From assembly GCF_025961475.1 (NCBI RefSeq), contig NZ_JAOQNS010000008.1:124001-188000 (forward strand): a stretch of DNA of 64,000 nucleotides. The letters are read 5' to 3'. A program made the position numbers and the translations under genes. Below the pieces are notes generated by a model. That model did no database searches and was not told where the DNA came from. It saw nothing but the letters and a program-made list of their open reading frames with translations. The DNA comes from Rhodobium gokarnense. GTDB taxonomy: Bacteria; Pseudomonadota; Alphaproteobacteria; Rhizobiales; Rhodobiaceae. Shown here one piece after another: positions 30,106 to 39,859 of the stretch; position 1 is the first letter of the stretch; each line of letters starts with the position of its first letter.

Positions 30106-31437
30106 CTATTTGCCGATACAGAACTCCGCGAAGATCACGTCGAGCACATCCTCCACGTCAATCCGCCCCGTGATCCGCCCGAGCGCATCGCCGGCATGCC
30201 GAAGCTCTTCGGCCATCAGTTCCGGATCGACGACGCTTTCCGCCCGAGTGAGCGCATCCCGGCAATCGGACAGCGCCGCCCGGTGCCGCTCCCGCGTCGC
30301 CATCGCCGAGCCGAGCCCGGCGAACTTTTCCCCGGCAAAGGCCGCGAGCTTTTCCTGAAGGCCGCCGAGACCGGCACCGGTCTTCACAGAGATCGCGAGC
30401 GCATCGTCTCCAACCTCAAAACCGTCTCCGACGAGATCCGCCTTGTTAGCGATCGGCCAGACCGTTCCCGCCGCTGACACCACTTCGCCCGGCGCACCGG
30501 CCATCGGTCCCGATGCATCCTCCATCCACAGGACGAGGTCGGCATCACTCCCCCGCGCCAGCGCCCGGCGGATGCCTTCCTTCTCGACGACCCCCTCCGC
30601 CTCGCGAAGCCCGGCCGTGTCGATCAGCGTCACCGGATAGCCGGCAAGGTCGAGATGGACTTCCAGCACATCCCGTGTCGTCCCCGCCTCCTCCGTGACG
30701 ATGGCGACATCGCGCCGTGCCAGCGCATTCATCAGGCTCGACTTGCCGGCATTGGGCGGACCCATCAACGCCACCTGAAGCCCGTCGCGCAGCCGCTCGC
30801 CGCCGCGGCCCTCTTCGAGCTTCGTTTCGATACCGATTCGAAGATCGGTCAGTTCCGCCCGGTCCGCATCGGTCACCGAGCCGAGCACGTCCTCCTCCTC
30901 GGCGAAGTCGAGCCCGGCCTCGATCCGCGCCCGGAGCCCGATCAGGCGCCGACGCCACTCCTCCACCAGATCGCCAAAGCTCCCGCGAAGCTGCGACAGG
31001 GCCTGGCGCCGCTGCGCTTCCGTCTCCGCCGCGATCAGATCGGCCAGCCCCTCGACCCGCGTCAGGTCCAGCTTGCCGTTGTCGAAGGCCCGCCGCGAAA
31101 ATTCCCCCGCCTCCGCCGGCCGCAAGCCGTCGACCGTCCCAAGCGCTTCCAGCACCGCGCCGACCACGGCCCGTCCGCCATGGACATGGAGTTCCGCCAC
31201 ATCCTCGCCGGTAGCGCTCGCCGGCCCTTCGAAAAAAAGCACCACGGCCTCGTCGAGCACCGACCCGTCCCGCGGGTCCTTCAGCGCCCGGAGAACCACC
31301 CGCCGCGCCTCCGGCACCGACCCGGCCATCGTTTCGAGAACGATTCGAACCCGCGGCCCGCTCAGCCGCACGACGGCGATCGCCGAGGGCAACGCGCCAC
31401 TTGAAAGCGCAAAGATCGTCTCACCCCGATTGTCCAC
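30106..31437 (-). CDS. mnmE: tRNA modification GTPase MnmE (TrmE)
   Basis: This 443-residue partner of MnmG has an N-terminal folate-binding domain (ETIFALSSGALPSAIAVVRL in part, LHVHGGRAVVGAVLEAL), a helical domain, and a G domain with GPPNAGKSSLMNALA (P-loop), DTAGLRE and NKAD. It ends in the FCIGK cysteine motif. GTG 31437 is chosen because the family starts at this point; the in-frame ATG at 31503 would lie only 12 bp from the divergent start at 31515 and adds 22 residues without family similarity. The divergent neighbour is the YyaL-like gene. Confidence 0.95.
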   Translation of the reverse strand: MDNRGETIFALSSGALPSAIAVVRLSGPRVRIVLETMAGSVPEARRVVLRALKDPRDGSVLDEAVVLFFEGPASATGEDVAELHVHGGRAVVGAVLEALGTVDGLRPAEAGEFSRRAFDNGKLDLTRVEGLADLIAAETEAQRRQALSQLRGSFGDLVEEWRRRLIGLRARIEAGLDFAEEEDVLGSVTDADRAELTDLRIGIETKLEEGRGGERLRDGLQVALMGPPNAGKSSLMNALARRDVAIVTEEAGTTRDVLEVHLDLAGYPVTLIDTAGLREAEGVVEKEGIRRALARGSDADLVLWMEDASGPMAGAPGEVVSAAGTVWPIANKADLVGDGFEVGDDALAISVKTGAGLGGLQEKLAAFAGEKFAGLGSAMATRERHRAALSDCRDALTRAESVVDPELMAEELRHAGDALGRITGRIDVEDVLDVIFAEFCIGK

Positions 31438-31514
31438 GCCGGCCTTTTCTCCCCGGACCGTCCCGCTAGTTACGAACGGAACCCGTTTTTGCGATTTCGC
31501 CAAAAGGATTTCCC

Positions 31515-33530
31515 GTGACCGAAAACCTCCTGAAGCACGAGACCAGCCCCTATCTCCTCCAGCACAAGGACAATCCCGTGCATTGGCGACCCTGGGGAAA
31601 GGCCGCCTTCGAGGAGGCCGAGGCCGCCGGCAAGCCGATCCTTCTGTCCGTCGGCTATGCGGCCTGCCACTGGTGCCACGTCATGGCCCATGAGAGCTTC
31701 GAGGACCCGGACGTGGCGGCGGTGATGAACCGTCTCTACGTCAACGTCAAGGTCGATCGGGAGGAGCGGCCGGACGTCGACCAGATCTATATGGCCGCGC
31801 TCCATGCGCTCGGCGAACAGGGCGGCTGGCCACTGACCATGTTCCTGACGCCGAAGGGGGAGCCGTTCTGGGGCGGCACCTATTTTCCGAAGACGGCGCG
31901 CTTCGGCCGGCCGGGCTTCGTCACTGTGCTGGAAGAGATCGCGCGCATCGTCCGCGACGAACCGGACAAGGTGGAAGCCAACCAGAGCGCCATCGTCGCC
32001 CACATTTCCGCACGCACAGAAACAGGCTCGAGCCTTCATCCGGGCGTCCTCGACAAGGCCGCCGAGGGCCTTCTCGGCGTCATGGACCCGGTCAATGGCG
32101 GCACCAAGGGCGCGCCGAAATTCCCCAACGCCTCCGTCTTCGAGCTTCTCTGGCGGGCCTATCGGCGCACGGGAAACATGGAAATGCGCGATGCCGTCCT
32201 CCTGGCGCTGCGCCGGATCGCCCAGGGCGGCATCTACGATCATCTCGGCGGCGGTTTCGCCCGCTACTCCGTCGACGACCGCTGGCTTGTCCCCCATTTC
32301 GAAAAGATGCTCTACGACAATGCCCAGCTCGTCTCGCTGATGACGTCCGCCTGGCTTGAGACCGGCGACGACCTCTTCCGCCGCCGCATCACGGAAACCG
32401 TCGCGTGGATGCAACGGGAGATGACACTCGACTGCGGAGCGTTCGCCGCCAGCTTCGATGCGGATTCCGAAGGCGAGGAGGGCCGGTTCTATGTCTGGAC
32501 CCGGGGCGAAATCCTGACCCTCCTCGGCGAGGACGACGGCGGCTTTTTCTGCGACCTTTACGACGCCATGCCCGGCGGCAACTGGGAAGGAAAGGTCGTC
32601 CTCAACCGGCTGAACACACCCGGCACCGACGATGCGGAAACGGACGAGCGGCTGACGATCCTTCGCCAGCGGCTGTTCGAAGATCGCGCAGGCCGCATCC
32701 CCCCGGCCCGCGACGACAAGGTGCTTGCCGACTGGAACGGCCTTGCCATCTCCGCCCTTGCCCGCGCCGCCACCGTCTTCGACGAACCGGTCTGGCTGGA
32801 ACGGGCGATGTCCGCCTACCGTTTCATCTCCGAATCGATGGTGAAGGACGGTCGCCTTGGCCATAGCTGGTGCGCCGGGAAACTCGTCTATCCGGGCCTT
32901 GCCTCCGACCACGCGGCAATCTGCGAGGCCGCCCTCACTCTTTACGAGGCAACCGGCGAAGACGCCTATCTCCAGGATGCCGTCGCCCGCGCGGAGAACC
33001 TGGAACAGCATTATGCGGACAGGGATGCCGGTGGCTATTTCCTCACGGCCGACGACGCCGACGACCTGATCCTCAGGCCGAAATCATCGGCCGACGAGGC
33101 AACGCCCAACGCCAATGCAGTCGCCGCCAAGGCCCTGGTAAAACTCTGGACTCTGACCGGCAACGATATCTACCGCCAGCGTGCGGACGGCATCCTCTCC
33201 ATCTTTGCCGAGGACATCGCCAAGAACGTCTTCATGACGGCGGCACTGTTGAATGCCTTTGACTTCCGGCTCGATCCGGTTTCCGTCGTCATCGTCGGCG
33301 GAATGCCAGGCGAGGTCTCGCCGATGGTCGAGGCCGTCCGCCGCTGCGACCATCTCAACGTCGTTCCTTTCGTCACCGAATCGACTGCATCCCTGCCGCC
33401 CTCGCACCCGGCCGCCGGCAAGACGCCGATCGACGACAAGGAGACCGCCTATGTCTGCCACGACGACCGCTGCGGTCCGCCAGTGACGGATCCGGATGCT
33501 CTTCTGAAAACGATTCACGTGAAACATTAG
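31515..33530 (+). CDS. Thioredoxin-domain protein of the YyaL / SPATA20 (DUF255) family
   Basis: This 671-residue protein has an N-terminal thioredoxin-like domain (residues about 1-165) with CHWC at 51-54 in the typical AACHWCHVMAHESFEDP, and GGWPLTMFLTPKGEPFWGG in pieces after it. The remainder is an (alpha/alpha)6 barrel like N-acylglucosamine epimerases and glycosidases (YDHLGGGFARYSVD, PHFEKMLYDNAQL). The function is unknown; a redox-linked carbohydrate role has been suggested for the family. GTG 31515 has AAAGGA six bases upstream. A parS-like site lies inside the last codons, and the stop overlaps that of the converging gene by 4 bp. Confidence 0.93.
   Translation: MTENLLKHETSPYLLQHKDNPVHWRPWGKAAFEEAEAAGKPILLSVGYAACHWCHVMAHESFEDPDVAAVMNRLYVNVKVDREERPDVDQIYMAALHALGEQGGWPLTMFLTPKGEPFWGGTYFPKTARFGRPGFVTVLEEIARIVRDEPDKVEANQSAIVAHISARTETGSSLHPGVLDKAAEGLLGVMDPVNGGTKGAPKFPNASVFELLWRAYRRTGNMEMRDAVLLALRRIAQGGIYDHLGGGFARYSVDDRWLVPHFEKMLYDNAQLVSLMTSAWLETGDDLFRRRITETVAWMQREMTLDCGAFAASFDADSEGEEGRFYVWTRGEILTLLGEDDGGFFCDLYDAMPGGNWEGKVVLNRLNTPGTDDAETDERLTILRQRLFEDRAGRIPPARDDKVLADWNGLAISALARAATVFDEPVWLERAMSAYRFISESMVKDGRLGHSWCAGKLVYPGLASDHAAICEAALTLYEATGEDAYLQDAVARAENLEQHYADRDAGGYFLTADDADDLILRPKSSADEATPNANAVAAKALVKLWTLTGNDIYRQRADGILSIFAEDIAKNVFMTAALLNAFDFRLDPVSVVIVGGMPGEVSPMVEAVRRCDHLNVVPFVTESTASLPPSHPAAGKTPIDDKETAYVCHDDRCGPPVTDPDALLKTIHVKH
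33512..33525. promoter_or_regulatory. parS site 5
   Basis: GATTCACGTGAAAC, within the final codons of the YyaL-like gene. It is the outermost of the five sites, 6 kb from parA and 3.7 kb from the putative origin. Confidence 0.82.
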
Positions 33531-33997
33531 GCGTCGCAACCGCCCGAGCCGGCCGCTTTTTCATACCTCTTGGCGTGGTCGACTCGCGCGAGGAAACGTT
33601 CGGCTCGCGCAACGGCGTCGCCGAAATACTGGTCCGGCCCGAGCATCTTGCGCCGGTTCAGGTCGGCCGTGTCGAGGAGATCGAAATCGACGCGCTCCAT
33701 GCGGCCGTGCCATCCCGCCTGCTGCCGGCGCCAGCAATTGCAGTGATGAGCAACAAGACGCTCGCGCAGCACATAGCCGTGGAAGTCGAAGGCAACCGTC
33801 CCGTCCGTGACAAAAATATGGTTTCCGGAAAAGCCCTCGTCGGGCACAACGCGCTCACCGTAAAAACCCGCCAGCGGCGAACGGCGCAGAAAAACGCCCG
33901 CCAGGATATGGCAGGCGCCAAAGCCGAAGAATATCCGGTCGGGAAGGGCCCAGCGGCGTTCCGGATCGCGCTTGATGCCCGGTTTCAGGACATACAT
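33527..33997 (-). CDS. Hypothetical protein between YyaL-like gene and rho
   Basis: A 156-residue protein that I do not recognise. It starts with MYVLKPGIKRDPERRWALPDR, so there is no signal peptide. It has a short hydrophobic stretch (FFGFGACHILAGVFL) and a His/Cys/Trp-rich centre (HHCNCWRRQQAGWHGRMERV) followed by DLLDTADLNRRKMLGPDQYFG. Normal amino-acid composition in a region where chance frames are arginine-rich supports it as a real gene. It lies 24 bp downstream of rho on the same strand and probably shares its transcript. The stop overlaps the converging YyaL-like gene by 4 bp. Metal binding is possible but unproved. Confidence 0.75.
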   Translation of the reverse strand: MYVLKPGIKRDPERRWALPDRIFFGFGACHILAGVFLRRSPLAGFYGERVVPDEGFSGNHIFVTDGTVAFDFHGYVLRERLVAHHCNCWRRQQAGWHGRMERVDFDLLDTADLNRRKMLGPDQYFGDAVARAERFLARVDHAKRYEKAAGSGGCDA

Positions 33998-34021
33998 GCC
34001 GCGCGACCCGGATTTGGCGCT

Positions 34022-35287
34022 TTAGGTGTTCATGGAGTCGAAGAACTCGTCGTTGTTCTTCGTCTGCTTCAGCTTGTCGAGCAGGAACTCGATGGCGTCG
34101 ACCGTGCCCATCGGATTGAGGATGCGGCGCAGCACGTACATCTTCTTGAGCTGCTTGGGATCGACCAGCAGCTCTTCCTTGCGGGTGCCGGAGCGCTGGA
34201 TGTCGATCGCCGGGAACACGCGTTTGTCCGCCACCTTGCGGTCGAGGATGATTTCGGAGTTACCCGTGCCCTTGAACTCCTCGAAGATCACCTCGTCCAT
34301 GCGGCTGCCGGTATCGATGAGGGCCGTCGCGATGATCGTCAGCGAGCCGCCTTCCTCGATATTACGCGCCGCGCCGAAGAACCGCTTCGGCCGCTGCAGG
34401 GCGTTGGCATCGACACCGCCGGTCAGCACCTTGCCGGAGGACGGCACGACGGTGTTGTAGGCGCGCCCGAGCCGGGTAATGGAGTCGAGAAGAATCACCA
34501 CGTCGCGGCCATGTTCGACCAGGCGCTTGGCCTTTTCGATCACCATCTCGGCCACCTGCACGTGCCGCGCCGCCGGCTCGTCGAAGGTCGAGGAAATGAC
34601 CTCGCCGCGAACGGAGCGCTGCATGTCGGTGACTTCTTCCGGCCGCTCGTCGATCAGAAGGACGATGACGTAGCATTCCGGGTGGTTGCTGGTGATGGAG
34701 TGGGCGATGTTCTGGAGAAGCACCGTCTTACCGGTGCGCGGCGGTGCCACGATCAGTCCGCGCTGGCCCTTGCCGAGCGGCGAGGTCAGGTCGATCACCC
34801 GCGCCGACTTGTCCTTGCGCGTCGGATCTTCCGTTTCCATGTGGAACCGCTCGTCCGGATAGAGCGGCGTCAGATTGTCGAAATGGACCTTGTGGCGGGT
34901 CTTGTCCGGATCCTCGAAATTTATCGTGTTGACCTTGAGGAGCGCGAAATAGCGTTCGCCCTCCTTCGGGCTGCGGATCTGGCCTTCGACCGTATCGCCG
35001 GTCTTCAATGAGAACCGCCGGATCTGCGACGGCGACACATAGATATCGTCCGGACCGGGCAAATAGTTGGCGTCCGGCGAGCGCAGGAAGCCGAAGCCGT
35101 CCTGCAGCACTTCCACGACGCCTTCGCCGATGATCTCCACGTCATTCGCCGCGAGCTGCTTCAAGATCGCGAACATCTGCTCCTGGCGGCGCATGGTGCT
35201 GACATTTTCGACTTCGAGCTCTTCGCCGAAGGCAGCCAGATCGGTCGGCGTCTTCGCCTTCAATTCCTGAAGTTTGATTTCCCGCAT
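34022..35287 (-). CDS. rho: Transcription termination factor Rho
   Basis: This 421-residue hexameric RNA helicase ends untranslated transcripts. The N-terminal helical bundle starts at [14 protein letters not shown]. The RNA-binding cold-shock-like domain has [22 protein letters not shown] in pieces. The ATPase has [11 protein letters not shown] (P-loop), [12 protein letters not shown] and [11 protein letters not shown] (Walker B). ATG 35287 gives the family length; the longer frame upstream is not conserved. AAGGAA lies 11 bases before the ATG. The long 5' region to hemJ (35288-35548) may serve autoregulation. Confidence 0.98.
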   Translation of the reverse strand: MREIKLQELKAKTPTDLAAFGEELEVENVSTMRRQEQMFAILKQLAANDVEIIGEGVVEVLQDGFGFLRSPDANYLPGPDDIYVSPSQIRRFSLKTGDTVEGQIRSPKEGERYFALLKVNTINFEDPDKTRHKVHFDNLTPLYPDERFHMETEDPTRKDKSARVIDLTSPLGKGQRGLIVAPPRTGKTVLLQNIAHSITSNHPECYVIVLLIDERPEEVTDMQRSVRGEVISSTFDEPAARHVQVAEMVIEKAKRLVEHGRDVVILLDSITRLGRAYNTVVPSSGKVLTGGVDANALQRPKRFFGAARNIEEGGSLTIIATALIDTGSRMDEVIFEEFKGTGNSEIILDRKVADKRVFPAIDIQRSGTRKEELLVDPKQLKKMYVLRRILNPMGTVDAIEFLLDKLKQTKNNDEFFDSMNT

Positions 35288-35446
35288 GGGGTTGAGATTC
35301 CTTGGGACCGCGACGGTTGAAGACGTCGCTTGCTTTTGAGGGTTTGGGAAAATTCGACAGATCTTAGGTTCGATCGCTCGCCGAACCTCGGCGCCTCGTC
35401 GCATATAGCCCGGGCGCCCGCCTGTCTTTCAGAGAGGTTATTGGGA

Positions 35447-35474
35447 ACATAGTCGCTTCGGCCGAAGCCGACAA
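35447..35474 (-). promoter_or_regulatory. Possible rho promoter
   Basis: On the minus strand TTGTCG (35469-35474) and CTATGT (35447-35452) are 16 bases apart. This would give a leader of about 150 nt before rho. Short leader-encoded structure (a pair of GGTTCG/CGAACC arms near 35370-35386) could take part in autoregulation. The assignment is by eye. Confidence 0.35.
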
Positions 35475-35548
35475 GACCCGTGGTAATATAACCAATGGGT
35501 GCATCCGGGCCGCTTCTCGACCCGGAGCGACCGGAACGGCCTGAAGTT

Positions 35549-35983
35549 TCAGAACGGCTTGAAGATGACGAGGATTACCGCAACGATCATGATCAAGGTC
35601 GGGATTTCATTGATCATCCGGTAAAAACGTTCGGAATGCTCGTTGGCATCGGCCGCGAAGGCCTTTCTGAGCTTTCCGAGCCACATATGGTACCAGGTCA
35701 ACAGCGCGACAAAGATAAACTTAAGAATAAACCAGACATCGAAATAGTAATCCATATCCCACGCGATCCACAAGCCGAATATCCAGCTTGAAATCATCGC
35801 CGGATTGCCGATCATCCGAAGAAGCTTCCGCTCCATTACCTTGAAGAGTTCGGACTGATCGGAGCCAACGGGCACCATGGTGTGATAAACATAAAGCCGA
35901 GGCAGGTAAAACAACGCCGCCATCCAGGCAATGATCGAAATGATGTGCAGTGTCTTCTGCCAGGAATAAAGATCGTCGAACAC
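35549..35983 (-). CDS. hemJ: Protoporphyrinogen oxidase HemJ
   Basis: This 144-residue four-helix membrane protein oxidises protoporphyrinogen IX in heme synthesis. The family opening is seen in KTLHIISIIAWMAALFYLPR with the conserved His near residue 11, then RLYVYHTMV, KLLRMIGNPAMI, DVWFILKFIFVALLTWYH with a second conserved histidine, and NEIPTLIMIVAVILV. GTG 35983 is chosen because AAAAGGGG precedes it; a GTG at 36019 would add 12 residues without a ribosome-binding site. It lies 122 bp downstream of hemE and upstream of rho on the same strand. Confidence 0.92.
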   Translation of the reverse strand: MFDDLYSWQKTLHIISIIAWMAALFYLPRLYVYHTMVPVGSDQSELFKVMERKLLRMIGNPAMISSWIFGLWIAWDMDYYFDVWFILKFIFVALLTWYHMWLGKLRKAFAADANEHSERFYRMINEIPTLIMIVAVILVIFKPF

Positions 35984-36105
35984 CGTCGAACGCCCCTTTT
36001 GCTCAATTGGTACGGACACCGACCGCGGCTCGCCGAGCCGCCGGAAAAGCCATTTTGTCCATTTCCTCCGCCCGGTCCGGGGCGAAGGTTGTCAATGTCC
36101 TCTGG

Positions 36106-37161
36106 TCAAACCGCCTCGCCGCGCACCAGCGCGACCATTTCCGCAACATTCTCCACCGGCGTGTCCGGCGTCACCCCGTGCCCGAGATTGAAGATGAAGG
36201 GTCCCGAGCCGAGCGCATCCACCACCCGGCGGATACCGGATTTCAGCGCCTCGCCGCCGGCAACCAGCCGCATCGGATCGAGATTGCCCTGCACCGCACA
36301 GGTCTTCTGCAGGTTCTTGGCGAAATCGAGCGGCACCGACCAGTCGAGGCCGACCGCGTTGACGCCGGTCACATCCACATAGCGCTCCAGGAACATGCCG
36401 ACGCCCTTCGGAAAGCCGATGATCCGGGCACCCGGCACTTCCGCCCGCACGCCGGCGACAATACGCCGCATCGGCTCCACCGCCCAGCGCTCGAACCCTT
36501 CCTCGTCGAGCGCCCCGGCCCAACTGTCGAAGACCTGAACCGCATCGGCCCCGCGCTCGAACTGGGCAACGAGATAGCGGATCGAGGCTTCCACCAGCCG
36601 GTCGATCAGCCGGTCGAAGCCGGCGCTATCGGAAAAGGCGATTCGCCGCGTCGGTGCCTGGTCGGACGAGCCGCGGCCGGCGACCATATAGGTGGCAACC
36701 GTCCAGGGCGCGCCGCAAAAGCCCAGAAGCGTCGTCTCCGACGGCAGGTTGGCGCGAATGAGCCCGACGGCATCGAGCACCGGTGCCAGCTTTTCCGTCA
36801 CCACGCCCGGGTCGAGCTTTGCCGCCGCCTCAAGGCCGATCGGCTCCAGGATCGGACCGATCCCCTCTTCAAAGCGCACAGGCTGACCGAGCGCATCGGG
36901 AATGACGAGAATGTCGGAGAACAGGATCGCCGCATCGAAGCCGTAACGCCGGATCGGCTGCAGCGTCACTTCACAAGCCAGCTCCGGGTTGTAGCAAAGA
37001 TCGAGGAAGCTGCCGGCCTCGGCCCGCGTCGCCTTGTATTCGGAGAGATAGCGTCCGGCCTGGCGCATCATCCAGATGGGTGGCGGCGACAGTGTCCTGC
37101 CATCCAGAGCCTGGACGATCCGGCGCTCGGTGCGGGTGTTTTCCTGACTGCGATAATCCAC
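36106..37161 (-). CDS. hemE: Uroporphyrinogen decarboxylase
   Basis: This 351-residue enzyme removes four carboxyl groups from uroporphyrinogen III to give coproporphyrinogen III. The N-terminal signature [16 protein letters not shown] and the [13 protein letters not shown] aspartate are present, and [13 protein letters not shown] lies near the end. GTG 37161 follows AGAGGA by five bases. It is the first gene of the leftward hemE-hemJ-rho run and borders the proposed replication origin, as in other alphaproteobacteria where hemE marks the origin. Confidence 0.97.
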   Translation of the reverse strand: MDYRSQENTRTERRIVQALDGRTLSPPPIWMMRQAGRYLSEYKATRAEAGSFLDLCYNPELACEVTLQPIRRYGFDAAILFSDILVIPDALGQPVRFEEGIGPILEPIGLEAAAKLDPGVVTEKLAPVLDAVGLIRANLPSETTLLGFCGAPWTVATYMVAGRGSSDQAPTRRIAFSDSAGFDRLIDRLVEASIRYLVAQFERGADAVQVFDSWAGALDEEGFERWAVEPMRRIVAGVRAEVPGARIIGFPKGVGMFLERYVDVTGVNAVGLDWSVPLDFAKNLQKTCAVQGNLDPMRLVAGGEALKSGIRRVVDALGSGPFIFNLGHGVTPDTPVENVAEMVALVRGEAV

Positions 37162-37547
37162 GGCGATCCTCTAATAGAGTCTAGAATCCAGACTGATTTT
37201 GTTGTTTGCGCGTGGATTATCGGGATAAAGCATCATCCACATACGATACAGTTTTTTCCGGGGACGCCTTGCGCCATAGGGTCGCAAAACCCCGGAGCCT
37301 GTTAAGTTCGGGGACAGGACCGCGTGCCATATGGCATTCAAAGGGATGGCGGCGCTATTTCGGAAAACTCCGGGTTGACGGCCGGGGAAAGCCGGTCCCC
37401 GATCCCCGCTTTTCACCGCTGCGGGCTTGTCCTTTTTCCCGCGAGCGGTTTTGTTGAAAACCCGACGGGCTGTCCCGCCCGCCGCTCCACCCGCCGCGCC
37501 CGTCACGCGGTTTTCCGGATTTTGTTCACAGCGCTGGGGATGAAGGC
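37162..37547. other. Putative chromosomal replication origin (hemE / PPSR gap)
   Basis: This 386-bp non-coding gap lies between divergent hemE and PPSR genes. In Caulobacter the chromosome origin lies next to hemE, and hemE marks origins in other alphaproteobacteria. Visible features are TCATCCACA at 37233-37241 and TTGTTCACA at 37522-37530, each one mismatch from the DnaA box TTATNCACA. A weaker CGTGGATTA lies at 37211-37219, and TAATCCACG spans 37154-37162. The left end is relatively AT-rich (ATTTTGTTGTTTG). Gene direction switches here and parS sites cluster 4-10 kb away. No start of replication is proved by sequence alone. Promoters for both flanking genes must also lie here. Confidence 0.6.
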
Positions 37548-38387
37548 GTGCGCAACAATCTCGACTACTTCCATCTCCACCTGGTGTCCGATTCCACGGG
37601 CGAGACGCTGATGACGGTGGCCCGCGCCGCCGGCGTGCAGTACCGCGAAACCCAGCCCGTGGAGCACGTTTATCCGATGATCCGCTCCGACCGCGCCCTC
37701 GACCGGGTGCTGGTGGAATTGGAACATGCGCCGGGAATCGTCCTTTATACCGTCATGGATCTGGAGATCGCCGCCCGCCTGGAAAACCGCTGCCTGGAGC
37801 TCGGCCTTCCCTGCGTCAACGTGCTCGACCCGGTGCTCAACGTGTTCCAGAACTACCTGAACACGCCGCTCGCCCGCCGCGTCGGCGGCCAGCACGAGAT
37901 GAACGCGGAATATTTCGACCGCATCGAGGCCCTCAATTTCACCATGGCCCATGACGACGGCCAGATCCCGGACAATGTGGATTCCGCCGACGTCGTCGTC
38001 ATCGGCATCAGCCGGACGTCGAAAACGCCGACCTCGATCTATCTCGCCAACCGCGGCATCAAGGCGACCAACATCCCGATCGTCCCCGGCATTCCCCTGC
38101 CGCCGGCGCTGTTCGAGGCGAAAAAGCCGCTGATCGTGGCATTGATCGCCACCGCCGAGCGGATCGGCCAGATCCGCCAGAACCGGCTGCTCGCCCTCAA
38201 TGCCAGCGACGCCAATTCCAGCTATGTGGACCGCCGCGCCATTGCGGAAGAAGTGACCTATACGCGGCGCATGTGCGCCGAGCAGGGTTGGCCGCTGATC
38301 GACGTCACCCGCCGCTCCATCGAGGAGACGGCGGCGGAGATCCTGTCCCTCCTCAGCCAGCACCGGGCCCGCCAGCACGACCAATAA
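37548..38387 (+). CDS. Pyruvate, phosphate dikinase regulatory protein (PPSR / DUF299)
   Basis: This 279-residue bifunctional ADP-dependent kinase and Pi-dependent phosphorylase acts on pyruvate phosphate dikinase or PEP synthase. The opening [13 protein letters not shown] and the P-loop-like [16 protein letters not shown] are diagnostic, with [11 protein letters not shown] near the end. GTG 37548 has GGGGA seven bases upstream. It is the first gene of the rightward PPSR-maf-aroE-coaE-dnaQ operon and the right-hand neighbour of the proposed origin. Confidence 0.95.
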   Translation: MRNNLDYFHLHLVSDSTGETLMTVARAAGVQYRETQPVEHVYPMIRSDRALDRVLVELEHAPGIVLYTVMDLEIAARLENRCLELGLPCVNVLDPVLNVFQNYLNTPLARRVGGQHEMNAEYFDRIEALNFTMAHDDGQIPDNVDSADVVVIGISRTSKTPTSIYLANRGIKATNIPIVPGIPLPPALFEAKKPLIVALIATAERIGQIRQNRLLALNASDANSSYVDRRAIAEEVTYTRRMCAEQGWPLIDVTRRSIEETAAEILSLLSQHRARQHDQ

Positions 38388-38408
38388 GTATCTGAAAGGA
38401 AAAGGCCT

Positions 38409-39005
38409 TTGCCTTCGATTATCCTGGCCTCCGAAAGCACCACAAGGATCACGCTCCTGGAAAATGCCGGCGTTTCCTTCACGTCGGAAGGCGCTGCCAT
38501 CGACGAGGAGACCGTCAAGGCGCCGCTCCTCGTCAGCGGCATGCCGCCGGACGACATCGCCACGGTCCTTGCCGAGGCGAAGGCGCTGGCAGTTTCCGAA
38601 CGCCATCCCGACGCCCTTGTCATCGGCGCCGACCAGACGCTCGGCTTTGGCGACGCGTGCCTGTCGAAGCCGGAGACCATGGCGGATGCCCGCCGGCTGC
38701 TGCTCGACCTTTCCGGTCAAAGTCATTCGCTGCACGCCGCCGTCGCTTGTGCCCGCAACGGCGAGACGCTGTGGCGCTACCTCTCCACGGCGCACCTGAA
38801 GATGCGCGCCTTCTCACCGGAATTCGTCGGCCGCTACCTAGCCGATGTCGGCGAGGCGGCGCTGACCAGCGTCGGCGCCTACCAGCTCGAGGGCCGCGGC
38901 GTGCAGCTCTTTGAAGAGATCGACGGCGACTTTTTCACCATTCTCGGCTTGCCGATGCTGCCGCTTCTCGATTTCCTGCGTGCCGAGGGAGCCATCGACA
39001 AATGA
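38409..39005 (+). CDS. maf: Maf family nucleotide pyrophosphatase
   Basis: This 198-residue house-cleaning enzyme hydrolyses non-canonical or methylated nucleoside triphosphates. The start [18 protein letters not shown] is a variant of the SxSPRRxxLL signature, with Thr-Thr-Arg where Pro-Arg-Arg is usual. [12 protein letters not shown] and [19 protein letters not shown] in part are family motifs. The start codon is TTG 38409, preceded by AAAGGAAAAGG. The stop overlaps the aroE ATG by 4 bp. The altered first motif suggests the YceF/YhdE-type specificity cannot be assigned. Confidence 0.92.
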   Translation: MPSIILASESTTRITLLENAGVSFTSEGAAIDEETVKAPLLVSGMPPDDIATVLAEAKALAVSERHPDALVIGADQTLGFGDACLSKPETMADARRLLLDLSGQSHSLHAAVACARNGETLWRYLSTAHLKMRAFSPEFVGRYLADVGEAALTSVGAYQLEGRGVQLFEEIDGDFFTILGLPMLPLLDFLRAEGAIDK

Positions 39006-39859
39006 CAACGGACGCCAAGACAGCACTCCTGCGCACCGGCATCATCGGATGGCCGGTCGGCCATTCCCGCTCGCCGGTCATCCACAGCTACTGGATCGCG
39101 AAATACGGCATCGACGGCGCCTACGACCGCTACGGCGTGCCGCCGGACCAGATCGAGGCGTTCCTGTCCCGGTTTTCCGACCACGGCCTCATCGGCTGCA
39201 ACGTCACCCTGCCCCACAAGCAGGCCGCCTTTGCCGCCTGCGACGACGTCGACGAGGTCGGCCGCACGCTCGAAGCCGTCAACACGCTATGGCTCGACGA
39301 AGGCCGGCTGCACGGCGCCAACACCGACGCCTACGGCTTCCTCGCCAATCTCGACCAGGCCGCACCCGGCTGGGACAAGAACCCGGGCACGGCCGTGGTG
39401 CTTGGGGCGGGCGGTGCTGCGCGCGCCATCGTCTGGGCGTTGTTTTCCCGCGGCTTCGATCCGGTCCGCATCGTCAACCGCACCTTCGAAAAGGCGGAAA
39501 GCCTTGCCGCCTTCTTCGGCGCCGGCACCCGCGCCCATGGCTGGGGCGACTTGCCCAGCGTTCTGGAAAAGGCCGATATCCTCGTCAATTCGACCTCGCT
39601 CGGCATGACCGGCAAGCCGCCGCTGGAGATCGACCTGTCGCCGTTGCGGGACACCTGCCTCGTTGCCGATGCCGTCTATGCGCCGCTGGAAACCGGGCTC
39701 CTGAAGGCGGCCCGCGCCCGCGATCTTGTCGCCGTCGACGGCCTCGGCATGCTCCTCCACCAGGCCGTTCCGAGCTTTGCCAAATGGTTCGGCAAGGTCC
39801 CGGAAGTCACCGACGAGCTGCGCGCGCACGTCGTCGCCGACCTTTCCAAAGACGAATGA
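39002..39859 (+). CDS. aroE: Shikimate dehydrogenase
   Basis: This 285-residue NADPH enzyme converts 3-dehydroshikimate to shikimate. [15 protein letters not shown] holds the substrate serines, [10 protein letters not shown] the catalytic lysine, and GAGGAARAI the NADP-binding glycine loop; VNRTFEKAE follows, where the NRT signature favours NADPH. The ATG overlaps the maf stop (ATGA) and the stop overlaps the coaE start (ATGA), so the three genes are translationally coupled. Confidence 0.97.
   Translation: MTTDAKTALLRTGIIGWPVGHSRSPVIHSYWIAKYGIDGAYDRYGVPPDQIEAFLSRFSDHGLIGCNVTLPHKQAAFAACDDVDEVGRTLEAVNTLWLDEGRLHGANTDAYGFLANLDQAAPGWDKNPGTAVVLGAGGAARAIVWALFSRGFDPVRIVNRTFEKAESLAAFFGAGTRAHGWGDLPSVLEKADILVNSTSLGMTGKPPLEIDLSPLRDTCLVADAVYAPLETGLLKAARARDLVAVDGLGMLLHQAVPSFAKWFGKVPEVTDELRAHVVADLSKDE

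Noticed and set aside
31437-31503. ATG at 31503 as the mnmE start
   Set aside because: It would lie 12 bp from the divergent start at 31515 and add 22 residues unlike the family; GTG 31437 fits better.
35288-35548. Riboswitch in the rho leader
   Set aside because: No known riboswitch core motif is recognised; only short inverted arms are visible.
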